Source: Prescottella soli (GTDB taxonomy: Bacteria > Actinomycetota > Actinomycetes > Mycobacteriales > Mycobacteriaceae). From it: DNA of 64,000 bases. The position numbers were made by a program, and so were the translations under genes. Of the stretch, positions 49,113-57,993 are shown piece by piece; the first letter of the stretch is position 1; the number at the start of each line of letters is the position of its first letter. The notes under the pieces are model-generated. The model ran no database searches. It was given only the letters and a program-made list of their open reading frames with translations, and was not told where the DNA came from. The stretch spans positions 2,356,001-2,420,000 of the forward strand of contig NZ_CP157276.1 in assembly GCF_040024445.1 (NCBI RefSeq), given 5' to 3'.

Positions 49113-50828
49113 ATGGCCGCCAACCGGGGACCCGCCTCACAACCGTCCGACACCACGGTCGACCTGCTCGTCATCGGCTCCGGGACCGGCATGGCCGCAG
49201 CGCTTGCCGGCCACGAAGCCGGTCTGTCCACCCTGATCGTCGAGAAGACCCAGTACGTCGGCGGCTCGACCGCGCGCTCCGGCGGTGCCTTCTGGGTCCC
49301 CGGTAACCCGGTTCTCGCCAAGGACGCGGCGAACGATTCCCTCGACGCCGCCCGCGCCTATGTGCGCGCCGTCGTCGGCGACGCGGCCCCGGCGGAGCGC
49401 GGCGAGGCCTTCCTCGACCACGGCGCCGAGGCGATCGAGATGCTCGAGCGCACCACCCCCATGAAGTTCTTCTGGGCCAAGGGCTACTCCGACTACCACC
49501 CGGAGAACCCGGGCGGATCGTCCCTCGGCCGCACGTGCGAGTGCCGGCCGTTCGACGCATCGGTGCTCGGCGCGGAGCGCAAGCGCCTGCGTCCCGGGTT
49601 GATGGCCTCGCCGCTGCCGATGCCGATCACCGGCGCCGACTACAAGTGGCTCAACCTCATCGCACGCAAGCCGCTCAAGGGCTTCCCGCGGGCGATCCGC
49701 CGCCTCGCGCAGGGCATCGGCGGCCTGGCGATCAAGCGCGAATACATGGCGGGCGGCCAGGCACTCGCGGCCGGCATGTTCGCGGGCGTCGTGAACGCCG
49801 GCATCCCGGTGTGGACGGAAACGTCGCTGGTGCGCCTGGTTACCGAGGGTGACCGAGTGACCGGCGCGGTGCTCGCGTACGGCGGCACCGAGGTCACCGT
49901 CACCGCCACCCGCGGCGTCGTCCTCGCGGCCGGCGGCTTCGACCACGACATGGAGTGGCGTCACAAGTTCCAGTCGCCCGCGCTGGGCGAGAAGGCCAGC
50001 CTGGGCGCCGAGGGCAACACCGGCGACGCGATCAAGATCGCTCAGGAAGTCGGTGCCGGCATCGGTCTGATGGACCAGTCGTGGTGGTTCCCCGCCTTCT
50101 CGGCCGGACCCGGCCGTCAGCCCGTCGTCATGCTCGCCGAGCGCTCGCTGCCCGGTTCGCTCATCGTCGACCAGGACGCCGAGCGTTTCGCCAACGAGGC
50201 CAAGGACTACATGTCCTTCGGCCAGGGCGTCCTGAAGCGCGAGCAGGAAGGCAAGCCGATCGAGAAGATGTGGCTCGTCTTCGACCAGCGGTACCGCAAC
50301 AGCTACATCCTCGGCGGCGGCATCTTCCCGCGTCAGCCCCTGCCCGGTGGGTGGTACAAGGCGGGCATCGCCCACTCGGCGACCTCGCCCGAGAAGCTGG
50401 CCGAGTCGATGGGGGTTTCGGCCGAGAAGCTGCGCGCCACGCTCGACCGGTTCAACGGCTTCGCCGCCGTCGGCAACGACCCCGACTTCAAGCGCGGTCA
50501 GAGCGCGTACGACCGCTACTACGGCGACCCGACCCAGAGCCCGAACCCGAACCTGCGTTCGCTCGACACGACCCAGCTGTACGCGATCGAGATGGTGCTC
50601 AGCGACCTCGGCACCTGCGGCGGCGTCCTCGCCGACGAGAACGCCCGCGTCCTGCGTGAGGACGGCAGCGTCATCGACGGGCTCTACGCGATCGGCAACA
50701 CCGCCGCCAACGCGTTCGGCAAGTCGTACCCGGGCGCCGGCGCGACGATCGGCCAGGGCCTGGTGTACGGCTACATCGCCGCCCACGATGCGGCTCGCCG
50801 CGGCGCGGCCAAGGCCGTCGCGCGGTAG
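49113..50828 (+). CDS. FAD-dependent 3-ketosteroid dehydrogenase-like oxidoreductase
   Basis: This 571-residue flavoprotein has an N-terminal Rossmann motif (LLVIGSGTGMAAALAGHEAG, about residue 18), EKTQYVGGSTARSGGAFWVPGNP and a C-terminal FAD/substrate segment GNTAANAFGKSYPGAGATIGQG. This pattern is shared by KstD-type 3-ketosteroid delta-1 (or delta-4) dehydrogenases and related fumarate-reductase-like enzymes. The steroid assignment is by resemblance; no steroid genes are adjacent. AAGGAG lies 8 nt before the ATG. A strong terminator follows the stop. The gene is not part of the mycobacterial order here. Confidence 0.82.
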   Translation: MAANRGPASQPSDTTVDLLVIGSGTGMAAALAGHEAGLSTLIVEKTQYVGGSTARSGGAFWVPGNPVLAKDAANDSLDAARAYVRAVVGDAAPAERGEAFLDHGAEAIEMLERTTPMKFFWAKGYSDYHPENPGGSSLGRTCECRPFDASVLGAERKRLRPGLMASPLPMPITGADYKWLNLIARKPLKGFPRAIRRLAQGIGGLAIKREYMAGGQALAAGMFAGVVNAGIPVWTETSLVRLVTEGDRVTGAVLAYGGTEVTVTATRGVVLAAGGFDHDMEWRHKFQSPALGEKASLGAEGNTGDAIKIAQEVGAGIGLMDQSWWFPAFSAGPGRQPVVMLAERSLPGSLIVDQDAERFANEAKDYMSFGQGVLKREQEGKPIEKMWLVFDQRYRNSYILGGGIFPRQPLPGGWYKAGIAHSATSPEKLAESMGVSAEKLRATLDRFNGFAAVGNDPDFKRGQSAYDRYYGDPTQSPNPNLRSLDTTQLYAIEMVLSDLGTCGGVLADENARVLREDGSVIDGLYAIGNTAANAFGKSYPGAGATIGQGLVYGYIAAHDAARRGAAKAVAR

Positions 50829-50841
50829 GCAAGTCCTCTCC

Positions 50842-50878
50842 GAGAACCCGGGCGCACGCACCGTGCGCCCGGGTTCTC
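50842..50878 (+). terminator. Terminator after the KstD-like gene
   Basis: A perfect 16 bp GC-rich stem (GAGAACCCGGGCGCAC and complement) with a 5 nt loop begins 13 nt after the stop codon. The T-run is minimal, as is common for actinobacterial hairpin terminators. Confidence 0.85.
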
Positions 50879-50889
50879 TGCTGCGCGGA

Positions 50890-50909
50890 GGCTGAGGATC
50901 GGCTGAGGA
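50890..50909 (+). promoter_or_regulatory. Direct repeats, probable response-regulator binding site
   Basis: GGCTGAGGA occurs twice (50890-50898 and 50901-50909), starting 11 bp apart. That is one helical turn, the usual spacing of OmpR/PhoB-family half-sites. It lies about 90 nt before the histidine kinase gene, so autoregulation by the convergent response regulator is plausible. Confidence 0.5.
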
Positions 50910-50997
50910 ACACCGCCACTCGACGACGCGCGCCCGTACCGTCGTCTCTGGCAGGCCTGACGGTCGCAGCGCAAGGAGCTCTGGGAGGCAGACGAAG

Positions 50998-52395
50998 GTG
51001 AGAGTTGGTCCGCTGGATCCGCGCCGATGGAATGTCCGTGCGCGTTCCGCGGTCGCGGCCGCACTGGTCGTGATCTTCTGCCTGGTCCTCGCCGGCGGTG
51101 CGATGGTGTTCGTTCTCTATCGCGCGCTGGGGCAGTCGGCCCGCGACGCGGCCGAGGCCCGCGCCCAGCAGATCGCCACGCAACTGCAGAACGCGTCGCC
51201 CGCGAGTCTCGATCCAGGTCTGCTCGCGACCGACGACCAGGTCGGCGTGATCCAGGTGCTGGGCCCCGACCGATCGATCGTCGTGGAGTCGGCGGGCGCA
51301 GCCCAGTCCCCTCTGGCGGCACCACTGTCGGAGCCCTGGAAAGTGGAATCCGTTGGGCGGGTGAAGGACCGCCAAGGAGGCGACTACTGGATCGTGGCCC
51401 ACAGCGCGGGGCCGACGGCCGCCCCATGGACGGTGTTGGTCGGGGCGGACCGGGAACCGGTCGAGCGGGTCGTCACGACCGTCGCGCTGCTCCTCGCCGC
51501 AGGCGGGCCGATCGTCGTGGCCCTGGTCGCCCTGGCGACCTACCGTCTCGTCGGCGCGGCGCTCGAACCCGTCGAGCAGATCCGCACCCGGGTGTCGTCG
51601 ATCTCGTCCGGGAAGCTGGACGAGCGAGTGCCCGTGCCGGGAACGCACGACGAGATCGCCCGCCTGGCGGAGACCATGAACGACATGCTGGCCCGGCTCG
51701 AACACGGCAGCGTCACGCAGCGTCGCTTCGTCAGCGACGCGTCGCACGAACTGCGCAGTCCGCTCGCCACCATCACCGCCGCCCTCGAACTGGCCCACAG
51801 CAAGCCCGAATTGATCGACACGGCGCTCGTCGACGACACCCTCCTTCCCGAAGCCCGCCGAATGCGCGACCTCCTCGAGGATCTGCTGATCCTGGCCAGG
51901 GCCGACGAGCAGGGCCTGACCGCAACCGCCACGGACGTCGACCTCGACGACATCCTGTTTGCCGAGGCCGCCCGGTGCCGCGCGTTGCCCGACATCCGCG
52001 CGCGCACACAGATCGCCCCCGCCCGGGTGCACGGCGATCCACGACAACTGGCCCGCATGGTCCGCAACCTCGTGGACAACGCGGTTCGACATGCCCACAA
52101 CGAGATTCGACTCGAGTGCCGGATCCACGAGGGGTCCGCCGTGATCACGGTCCAGGACGACGGGCCCGGCGTGCCGGAAGCGCAGCGGGCGCGGATCTTC
52201 GAACGGTTCGTCCGGCTGGACAGCCCCCGGACCCGGGACGGCGGCGGAACGGGACTCGGCCTGGCCATCGTCGCGGAGATCGTGGCGGTGCACCGCGGGA
52301 CCGTCCTGGTCACCGAACCCGAGGGCGGCGGAGCACGATTCGTCGTGACCCTGCCCGCCGACAGCGCGGATCAGACTTCGGACTCCAGGCAGTAG
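50998..52395 (+). CDS. Two-component sensor histidine kinase
   Basis: This 465-residue kinase has a membrane helix at about residues 17-40, an extracytoplasmic sensor of roughly 110 residues, a second helix at about 158-182, a HAMP linker and the phosphoacceptor H-box FVSDASHELRSPLATI (His about 250). The ATPase domain has RNLVDNAVRHA (N box), DDGPGVP (G1) and GGTGLGLAI (G2). GTG start. It is convergent with the response regulator gene, the 3' ends overlapping by 25 bp, which is unusual for a cognate pair. The signal is unknown. Confidence 0.92.
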   Translation: MRVGPLDPRRWNVRARSAVAAALVVIFCLVLAGGAMVFVLYRALGQSARDAAEARAQQIATQLQNASPASLDPGLLATDDQVGVIQVLGPDRSIVVESAGAAQSPLAAPLSEPWKVESVGRVKDRQGGDYWIVAHSAGPTAAPWTVLVGADREPVERVVTTVALLLAAGGPIVVALVALATYRLVGAALEPVEQIRTRVSSISSGKLDERVPVPGTHDEIARLAETMNDMLARLEHGSVTQRRFVSDASHELRSPLATITAALELAHSKPELIDTALVDDTLLPEARRMRDLLEDLLILARADEQGLTATATDVDLDDILFAEAARCRALPDIRARTQIAPARVHGDPRQLARMVRNLVDNAVRHAHNEIRLECRIHEGSAVITVQDDGPGVPEAQRARIFERFVRLDSPRTRDGGGTGLGLAIVAEIVAVHRGTVLVTEPEGGGARFVVTLPADSADQTSDSRQ

Positions 52396-53045
52396 CCGAC
52401 CCCGCGAACAGTCGCGATCGTGTGAGTGCCGAACGGCGCGTCCACCTTTCGCCTGAGGTACCCGATGTAGACCTCGACGATGTTGTCGTCGCCTTCGTAG
52501 TGGCTGTCCCACACCGACTGCAGGATCTCGAGCTTCGACACCACGGACCCCGCGCGACGCATCAGGAATTCGAGGACGCTGTACTCCCGAGGTGTCAGCG
52601 TCAACACCGTCCCGCCACGGCTCACACGCCGCCGCGCCGGGTCCAACTCCAGGTTCCCGGCACTCAGGACGGCCGGCCGCGCCGGCGCACCGCGCCGCAC
52701 CAGCGCCCGCAGCCGGGCCGTCAGCACGACGAGCGAGAACGGTTTGACGAGGTAGTCGTCGGCGCCCAGGTCGAAGGCGTCGGCGAGGTCGTACTCACCG
52801 TCCTTCGCGGACAGCATCAGCACCGGCGTCCACACCTCACGCCGCCGGAGCTCTCGGACGATGTCGTAGCCGTTCATGCCCGGCAGCATGATGTCGAGGA
52901 CCACCACGTCGAACTCGCCTCCGACCGCGGCGGCGTAGCCGTCGAGCCCGTCGTGCGCCAACTCGACGACGAACCCCTCGGCGACCAGACCACGACGGAC
53001 CGTCTCGGCGAGGCGCACCTCGTCCTCCACCAGCAGAATTCGCAC
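52371..53045 (-). CDS. OmpR-family response regulator
   Basis: The GTG at 53045 gives 224 residues. The receiver domain has the acidic pair in VEDE, the phospho-aspartate in VVLDIMLPGMNG (about residue 51) and the lysine in DYLVKPFS. The winged-helix DNA-binding domain follows (LTPREYSVLEFLMRRAG; VEVYIGYLRRKVDAP; TVRGVGYCL). The architecture is that of PrrA/TcrA-like regulators. Its gene is convergent with the kinase gene and overlaps it by 25 bp. A GGAGGA site lies close to the start. Confidence 0.93.
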   Translation of the reverse strand: MRILLVEDEVRLAETVRRGLVAEGFVVELAHDGLDGYAAAVGGEFDVVVLDIMLPGMNGYDIVRELRRREVWTPVLMLSAKDGEYDLADAFDLGADDYLVKPFSLVVLTARLRALVRRGAPARPAVLSAGNLELDPARRRVSRGGTVLTLTPREYSVLEFLMRRAGSVVSKLEILQSVWDSHYEGDDNIVEVYIGYLRRKVDAPFGTHTIATVRGVGYCLESEV

Positions 53046-53153
53046 CGCTCCTCCGTCGATCTGGTCGGCCGCAGGGTTCAGTAGAGCAGACAACGAAAGC
53101 GCCGACCACCCGCTCTCAGTGTTTGCACAGCGCGCTCTTGGAAGCCTCGTGGA

Positions 53154-54005
53154 ATGTCTCGCATTCTCGACCTCGCGCACACCGTCACCACCGACGCCAC
53201 GACCGAGTTCGCCACGGAAACCGGCTCGGCCGAGGTCGCGATCACCGTCCTCGGCATCGCCGCGGCGATGTTCGCCGCCGGAATCGTGCTGAGGGGCCGC
53301 GCCCGTCTGTCCGTGGCTCTGCGCGCCGGTGGGCTGGCACTCGCCTTCTCGGTGTTGGCCGTGCAGGTCGACGACGCCGGCTGGCTGACCGGTCAGGACG
53401 GGCCCGTCACGTCGTGGTTCGTGGCCCACCGCACGTCGACGCTCGACGGTGTCGCCGTCGCGGTCACGAACCTCGGGAGCCCCGCGGCCACGGTCGCACT
53501 CGCCGTCGCCGTCGCCGGGCTGCTGGCGTGGCGGGCGCGCTCACCGATTCCGGCGGTGGTCCTGATCGGCACGGTGGGCGCCGCGTCCGCGGCGAGCACG
53601 GTCCTCAAGGTCCTGATCGGGCGGGACCGGCCGTCGGCCGCGGTCCAGACGATCGTGGAAACCGACCACTCCTTCCCGTCGGGTCACGTGACCGGAACCG
53701 CGACGCTGCTCGCCATGATCGTCGTCATCGCGGCAGCTGGATGCAGCCGCCGGGTGCGCGCCGTGCTGGCCGTCGTCGTCGCTCTCGTCGTCGTCCTCGT
53801 CGCCGCCACCCGGGTCTACCTCGGCGTGCACTGGCTCACCGACGTCATCGGCGGTGCCCTCCTCGCGGCGTTCTTCGCGACGCTCGGGTCCGCGGCGCTG
53901 CACGAACTGACCGAACGGGCGAGGTCGCGTCAGCACCCCCAGGGTGTCGTTCAGGAAGCCGCAGTGGCCGCGGCACCGTCCAGCCGAGCTGGCACGGCCC
54001 GGTGA
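53154..54005 (+). CDS. PAP2 superfamily membrane phosphatase
   Basis: This 283-residue protein with about six membrane helices has all three PAP2 motifs: KVLIGRDRP (about residue 147), PSGH (about 170) and TRVYLGVHWLTDV (about 217). The likely reaction is dephosphorylation of a lipid phosphate or undecaprenyl pyrophosphate outside the membrane. It lies next to a two-component regulator and 46 nt before a large LuxR-type regulator gene on the same strand. Confidence 0.9.
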   Translation: MSRILDLAHTVTTDATTEFATETGSAEVAITVLGIAAAMFAAGIVLRGRARLSVALRAGGLALAFSVLAVQVDDAGWLTGQDGPVTSWFVAHRTSTLDGVAVAVTNLGSPAATVALAVAVAGLLAWRARSPIPAVVLIGTVGAASAASTVLKVLIGRDRPSAAVQTIVETDHSFPSGHVTGTATLLAMIVVIAAAGCSRRVRAVLAVVVALVVVLVAATRVYLGVHWLTDVIGGALLAAFFATLGSAALHELTERARSRQHPQGVVQEAAVAAAPSSRAGTAR

Positions 54006-54051
54006 AGCACAGGCGTACCGTGACCGGCAGGGGACCGAAAGAAGGTCACGG

Positions 54052-56382
54052 ATGGCGTCCGCCGTGCGAGGCAAGGTCGGCAACCTGCCTCTCGATCTGA
54101 CCAGCTTCGTCGGTCGGCGCCGGGAGGTGACCGAGACGAGACGGCTTCTGGCTGCATCGCGGCTGGTGACCCTGACGGGCATCGGCGGCGTCGGCAAGAC
54201 CCGCCTCGCACTGCGGGTGGCCGCCGAGTCCCGACGCGCCTTCAACGACGGCGTCTGGTTGGTCGAGTTCGGGGAGCGGCGCGACCCGAGACTGGTCGCC
54301 GAAACCGTGGCCGCGACGCTCGGGCTACGTGAGCGGGCGGCCGTCCCGACCATGCAGATCCTGACCGAATTCCTCGGTCCGCGGAACCTGCTGCTCGTCC
54401 TCGACAACTGCGAACACCTGATCGACGACGTCGCCAAACTCGCGGAGACGCTGCTGCGCACGAGTCCGGATCTGCGAATCCTGGCGACGAGCCGCGAACC
54501 CCTCGCGATCAGCGGGGAAACCGTGATGCGGGTGCCCCCGCTCACCTTCCCGGTCCCCGACGGTTCGACGTCGGTGAAATCACTGGCGCAGTACGAGGCG
54601 GTGAACCTGTTCGCCGAGCGCGCCGCCGCCGCGACCCCCGGATTCGAGATCACGGACGACAACCGGGAGTCGGTGGTCGCGATCTGCACGAAACTCGACG
54701 GACTCCCCCTCCCCATCGAACTCGCGGCAGCACGGTTGCGCGCCATGTCGGTCGACCAGGTGCTCGCTCGGCTCACCGACCGGTTTCGCCTGCTCACGGG
54801 GGGCACCCGCGGAGGCCCCGACCGCCAGCAGACCCTGCGGATGAGCATCGACTGGAGCCACGATCTGTGCACGGCGACCGAGCAGGAACTGTGGCGCCGG
54901 CTGTCGGTCTTCCCGCACGGATTCGAACTCGACGCCGCCGAGGCGATCGTGGCCGACGGCCTCACTCCGCCCGACCTGCTGGACCTCGTCACCTCCCTCG
55001 TCGACAAGTCGATCCTGATCTGTGAGGAACATGCGGGCATCGTGCGGTACCGGCTCCTGGAGACACTGCGGGACTACGGGCTCGAGCGCCTGCGTGAAGC
55101 GGACGAATACACCGGTCTCCACAGGCGGCACCGGGACTGGTACCAGGAGCTGGTGCACCGTGCCGAATCGGAATGGATCGGTCCCAACCAGCCAGTGTGG
55201 TTCGCCCGGATCGGACGCGAACGATCCAATCTGCGCGACGCACTCGAGTACTGCGTCACAAATCCCGGCGAGGCCGAGAACGGGCTGCGCATCGCGAACG
55301 CACTGTTCCTGTTCTGGATCTCGCGCGGCCTCCTCACCGAGGGCCGGCTCTGGATCGATCGCGCACTCGCCGCGCACGGAGGGCAGCCCACCCCCGAACG
55401 CGCGAAGGCCCTCGCGGCGGCGACTCTCCTGGCTGCCAACCAGGGCGACATCGAGGCCGGCTCGTCGCTCATCGGGGAGGCCTACGACATCGCAGCCCAG
55501 CTCGACGACCCGGAGACCGACATCCAGGTCGCACACGCCGCCGGACACCTCGAGATCTACGCCGGCGATCTGCCCGAAGCGATGCTGATACTCGGCGGCA
55601 TCCTCGACACCGTCCGAGCCAGGGACGATCGCCTGCGTCACATCACCACGCTGCTCGGACTCGCGATGGCGTCCGCGGCGCTCGGCGAGCCGACGAAGGC
55701 GTCCGAGTACACCGACGAGGTGCTCGCCATCACGGAATCCCACGGGGAATCGATCTACCGGGCCTACGCGTTGTGCTCGCGCGGCCTCGCGATCTGGCAG
55801 CACGATCCCGACGCAGCGCGGCCGCTGTTCGAACAAGCGCTGCAACTGAGCGCCGGCGTCGACGATCTGCTCGGCGCCGCGATCTGTGTCGAAGCGCTCG
55901 CGTGGAAGGCAGCCATGAAGGCCTCGTACCAGCGCGCAGGGATACTCCTCGGGTCGGCCCGAACGCTATGGCTGGCGGTCGGGAACCAGGGGGTCACCAT
56001 CCCGGCGCTCCGCGAGAACCACGACGACACCGAGGACCGCGTGCGGCGGGCGCTCGGGGACCGAGGCTTCGACGCCGCCGTGCGCCAGGGGTCCGCGTTG
56101 GCACTCGACGAGGCGGTCACGTTCGCCATCGACGACCGCCTCCCCCAGGAAGCAACCTCCGAGCGTTCCGCGACCGACCTGACCCCGCGTGAGGAGGAGG
56201 TCGCCGGCCTGGTGGCACAGGGCCTGACGAACAAGGCCATCGCCGACCAACTGGTCATCTCGCAACGCACCGTCCAGGGCCACGTCGAACATGTCCTCGC
56301 GAAACTCGGATTCAACTCGCGGACGCAGATCGCCGCGTGGGTGGTCGAACACGGCCGGAAACCCGAGAACGACGCCGACTGA
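54052..56382 (+). CDS. Large ATPase regulator with LuxR-type DNA-binding domain
   Basis: From ATG 54052 (GAAGG upstream) the product is 776 residues. The N-terminal NB-ARC-like ATPase has TSFVGRRREV, TGIGGVGKTRLAL (P-loop, about residue 45), LLLVLDNCEHL (Walker B, about 115) and GLPLPIELAAARLR. The middle is helical and TPR-like. The C-terminus is a LuxR helix-turn-helix (LTPREEEVAGLVAQGLTNKAI, residues about 708-728, then VQGHVEHVLAKLGFNSR). This is the LAL/AfsR-like class of ATP-dependent activators. The target is unknown; nearby genes on the same strand are the PAP2 gene upstream and a DUF35 gene downstream. Confidence 0.92.
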   Translation: MASAVRGKVGNLPLDLTSFVGRRREVTETRRLLAASRLVTLTGIGGVGKTRLALRVAAESRRAFNDGVWLVEFGERRDPRLVAETVAATLGLRERAAVPTMQILTEFLGPRNLLLVLDNCEHLIDDVAKLAETLLRTSPDLRILATSREPLAISGETVMRVPPLTFPVPDGSTSVKSLAQYEAVNLFAERAAAATPGFEITDDNRESVVAICTKLDGLPLPIELAAARLRAMSVDQVLARLTDRFRLLTGGTRGGPDRQQTLRMSIDWSHDLCTATEQELWRRLSVFPHGFELDAAEAIVADGLTPPDLLDLVTSLVDKSILICEEHAGIVRYRLLETLRDYGLERLREADEYTGLHRRHRDWYQELVHRAESEWIGPNQPVWFARIGRERSNLRDALEYCVTNPGEAENGLRIANALFLFWISRGLLTEGRLWIDRALAAHGGQPTPERAKALAAATLLAANQGDIEAGSSLIGEAYDIAAQLDDPETDIQVAHAAGHLEIYAGDLPEAMLILGGILDTVRARDDRLRHITTLLGLAMASAALGEPTKASEYTDEVLAITESHGESIYRAYALCSRGLAIWQHDPDAARPLFEQALQLSAGVDDLLGAAICVEALAWKAAMKASYQRAGILLGSARTLWLAVGNQGVTIPALRENHDDTEDRVRRALGDRGFDAAVRQGSALALDEAVTFAIDDRLPQEATSERSATDLTPREEEVAGLVAQGLTNKAIADQLVISQRTVQGHVEHVLAKLGFNSRTQIAAWVVEHGRKPENDAD

Positions 56383-56521
56383 CCAGGGATTTCGATCCGG
56401 CGGGTACGTAGCCTCCCTCGAAACAGGTATGCGCCCGGGTAGTTCTGCCCTCGTGGGGTGGCGCCCCGGTTGGAACTGTGGGAGGCGGACAAACCCAAGC
56501 TTTCCTAAGTCGAGGTCTCCC

Positions 56522-56881
56522 ATGCACGATCAACGATCGACCACAACCGACGTGGACGTCTTCACAATCGGCCGGTGCGACGCCTGCGGCGCGCTGCTCG
56601 GACCCGACGCCTCTGTCTGCTCCTCGTGCCGCGGCACCGAGATCAGCCGGGCACCGTCCTCCGGCAACGGGACGATCGTCTCCTGGACTGTCGTGGAGGT
56701 CTCCCCCGACCGGACGTGCGCCGACCTCACCCCGTACACGATCGCGATCGTCGCACTCGACGAGGGCCCGTGGATGTACGCGTGGATCGAAGGGGCGGTT
56801 CCCGAGCGGCGCGGCAAGGTCCGTGTGCACTACGACCGGATGACCCCCGGCCATCCGTATCCGCTGTTCGTGCGCCAGTAG
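56522..56881 (+). CDS. Zinc-ribbon OB-fold protein (DUF35-like)
   Basis: This 119-residue protein has an N-terminal rubredoxin-type zinc ribbon (CDACG...CSSC, about residues 19-37) followed by an OB fold (GTIVSWTVVEVSP, YTIAIVALDEGPWMYAW). This is the DUF35 architecture. Such proteins accompany thiolases and lipid or steroid CoA enzymes and help channel acyl-CoA. No thiolase gene is adjacent here. A hairpin terminator lies 55 nt downstream. Confidence 0.85.
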   Translation: MHDQRSTTTDVDVFTIGRCDACGALLGPDASVCSSCRGTEISRAPSSGNGTIVSWTVVEVSPDRTCADLTPYTIAIVALDEGPWMYAWIEGAVPERRGKVRVHYDRMTPGHPYPLFVRQ

Positions 56882-56935
56882 GAGCGAAACAGACGCGCCA
56901 GGTGGCGACGGTCGGTCCGACGAGCCTCGATTCGG

Positions 56936-56972
56936 ACGAGTGGCCCGGGACGTGATGTCCCGGGCCACTCGT
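56936..56972. terminator. Bidirectional terminator hairpin
   Basis: A perfect 16 bp stem (ACGAGTGGCCCGGGAC and complement) with a GTGAT loop lies between the convergent DUF35-like and secreted-protein genes. Confidence 0.8.
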
Positions 56973-57034
56973 CTGTCTCGGCGTCTGCGGTGCGGGCGCC
57001 CCCGGATCCGACGCCTCCGGATCCGCGCTTCCGG

Positions 57035-57781
57035 TCAGGGCGCTCCGGGGCCCGGCGCGTTCTGGTCCGGCGCGTTCTGGTTCGGCGGGCATGGCACGTT
57101 CAGGAACGGCACATTCGGGAACACGGGGTTCGGGCACGAAGCGGCCGGGGGCTGGTACGGAGTACTGAGCGTCCAGGCGCCGAGTGCACCCAGCACACCC
57201 AACGACCCCAGCCCCAAGGATCCCAAACCAGCACCCAGCGATCCCGCGGCCAGCGATCCCAGCAGCGGCGATCCGAACACCGGCGATCCCACCGCCGGCA
57301 GGATCGCGCTTCCGGCAACGGCGTTGCCGCAGTTTGTGACGACCCTCGCCGCCGACGGCGCCGACGTGACGGGGTTCCCCTGTGGATCCTGGCCGGTCGC
57401 GGTCGCCGTGTTGCCGATGAAGCAGGCAGCCTGGTCGGCGTCGGTCACGCCGTAGGTGGCGGTGCAGTTCACCGACTGCCCTGGCTGGAGCGTTCCCGAC
57501 GGGCAGGTGGCCTGTGGCGCCGAACCGGAACCCGTGAATGCGGTTTCGTCCACGCCGACCTGGGAGATCGGAGTTGCACCGGTGTTGGACACCAGGAACG
57601 AGTAGGTGACCGTGTCTCCCGACCGTAGGCCGAAGCTCGGGGTGGCCGACTTCACCAGCGAGAGGCCGCTTGCAGTCGGCTGAGCGATGCTGGTCGGCCC
57701 GAAGGCCACCGTCGTCAGCGCAACCAGGCTGGTGAGCACTGCGATGACCAGAATCCGGAAAGCTGCACCGAAATTACGCAC
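57035..57781 (-). CDS. Secreted DUF11-like repeat protein with low-complexity tail
   Basis: GTG 57781 lies 8 nt after AAGGAG and gives 248 residues. A signal peptide (about 1-33) leads to a beta-sandwich of DUF11 type (LSLVKSATPSFGLRSGDTVT, YSFLVSNTGATPISQV, CPSGTLQPGQSVNCTATY). A glycine/leucine/serine-rich hydrophobic block follows (repeats of the form GSLGLGSLG, residues about 165-200). The tail is rich in Pro, Asn and Cys and ends in NAPDQNAPGPGAP. It is probably an exported, perhaps envelope-anchored, surface protein; the low-complexity block may insert in the mycolate layer. Function unknown. Confidence 0.75.
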   Translation of the reverse strand: MRNFGAAFRILVIAVLTSLVALTTVAFGPTSIAQPTASGLSLVKSATPSFGLRSGDTVTYSFLVSNTGATPISQVGVDETAFTGSGSAPQATCPSGTLQPGQSVNCTATYGVTDADQAACFIGNTATATGQDPQGNPVTSAPSAARVVTNCGNAVAGSAILPAVGSPVFGSPLLGSLAAGSLGAGLGSLGLGSLGVLGALGAWTLSTPYQPPAASCPNPVFPNVPFLNVPCPPNQNAPDQNAPGPGAP

Positions 57782-57943
57782 TCTGGAGACTCCTTTTCGT
57801 CACATACAGGACAAATCGGGTTCGAACTCAGGTGCCGCGCATTACAAGCGTTTCGGAAGTTACTGGATTTCCGCGATGAATGAGTGCGAATGAAACCGGC
57901 AGGTGCGTTTTCCGCTGAATCGCACACCACCGCACGACGAAAA

Positions 57944-57978
57944 CCCGGGTTCGCCCTCGATGCGAGGACGAACCCGGG
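57944..57978 (-). terminator. Terminator of the MHS transporter gene
   Basis: A nested hairpin (CCCGGGTTCG/CGAACCCGGG with inner CCTCG-ATG-CGAGG) follows the transporter stop and is followed on the minus strand by TTTTCGTCG. Confidence 0.85.
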
Positions 57979-57993
57979 CGGAGAGAACTGGCG

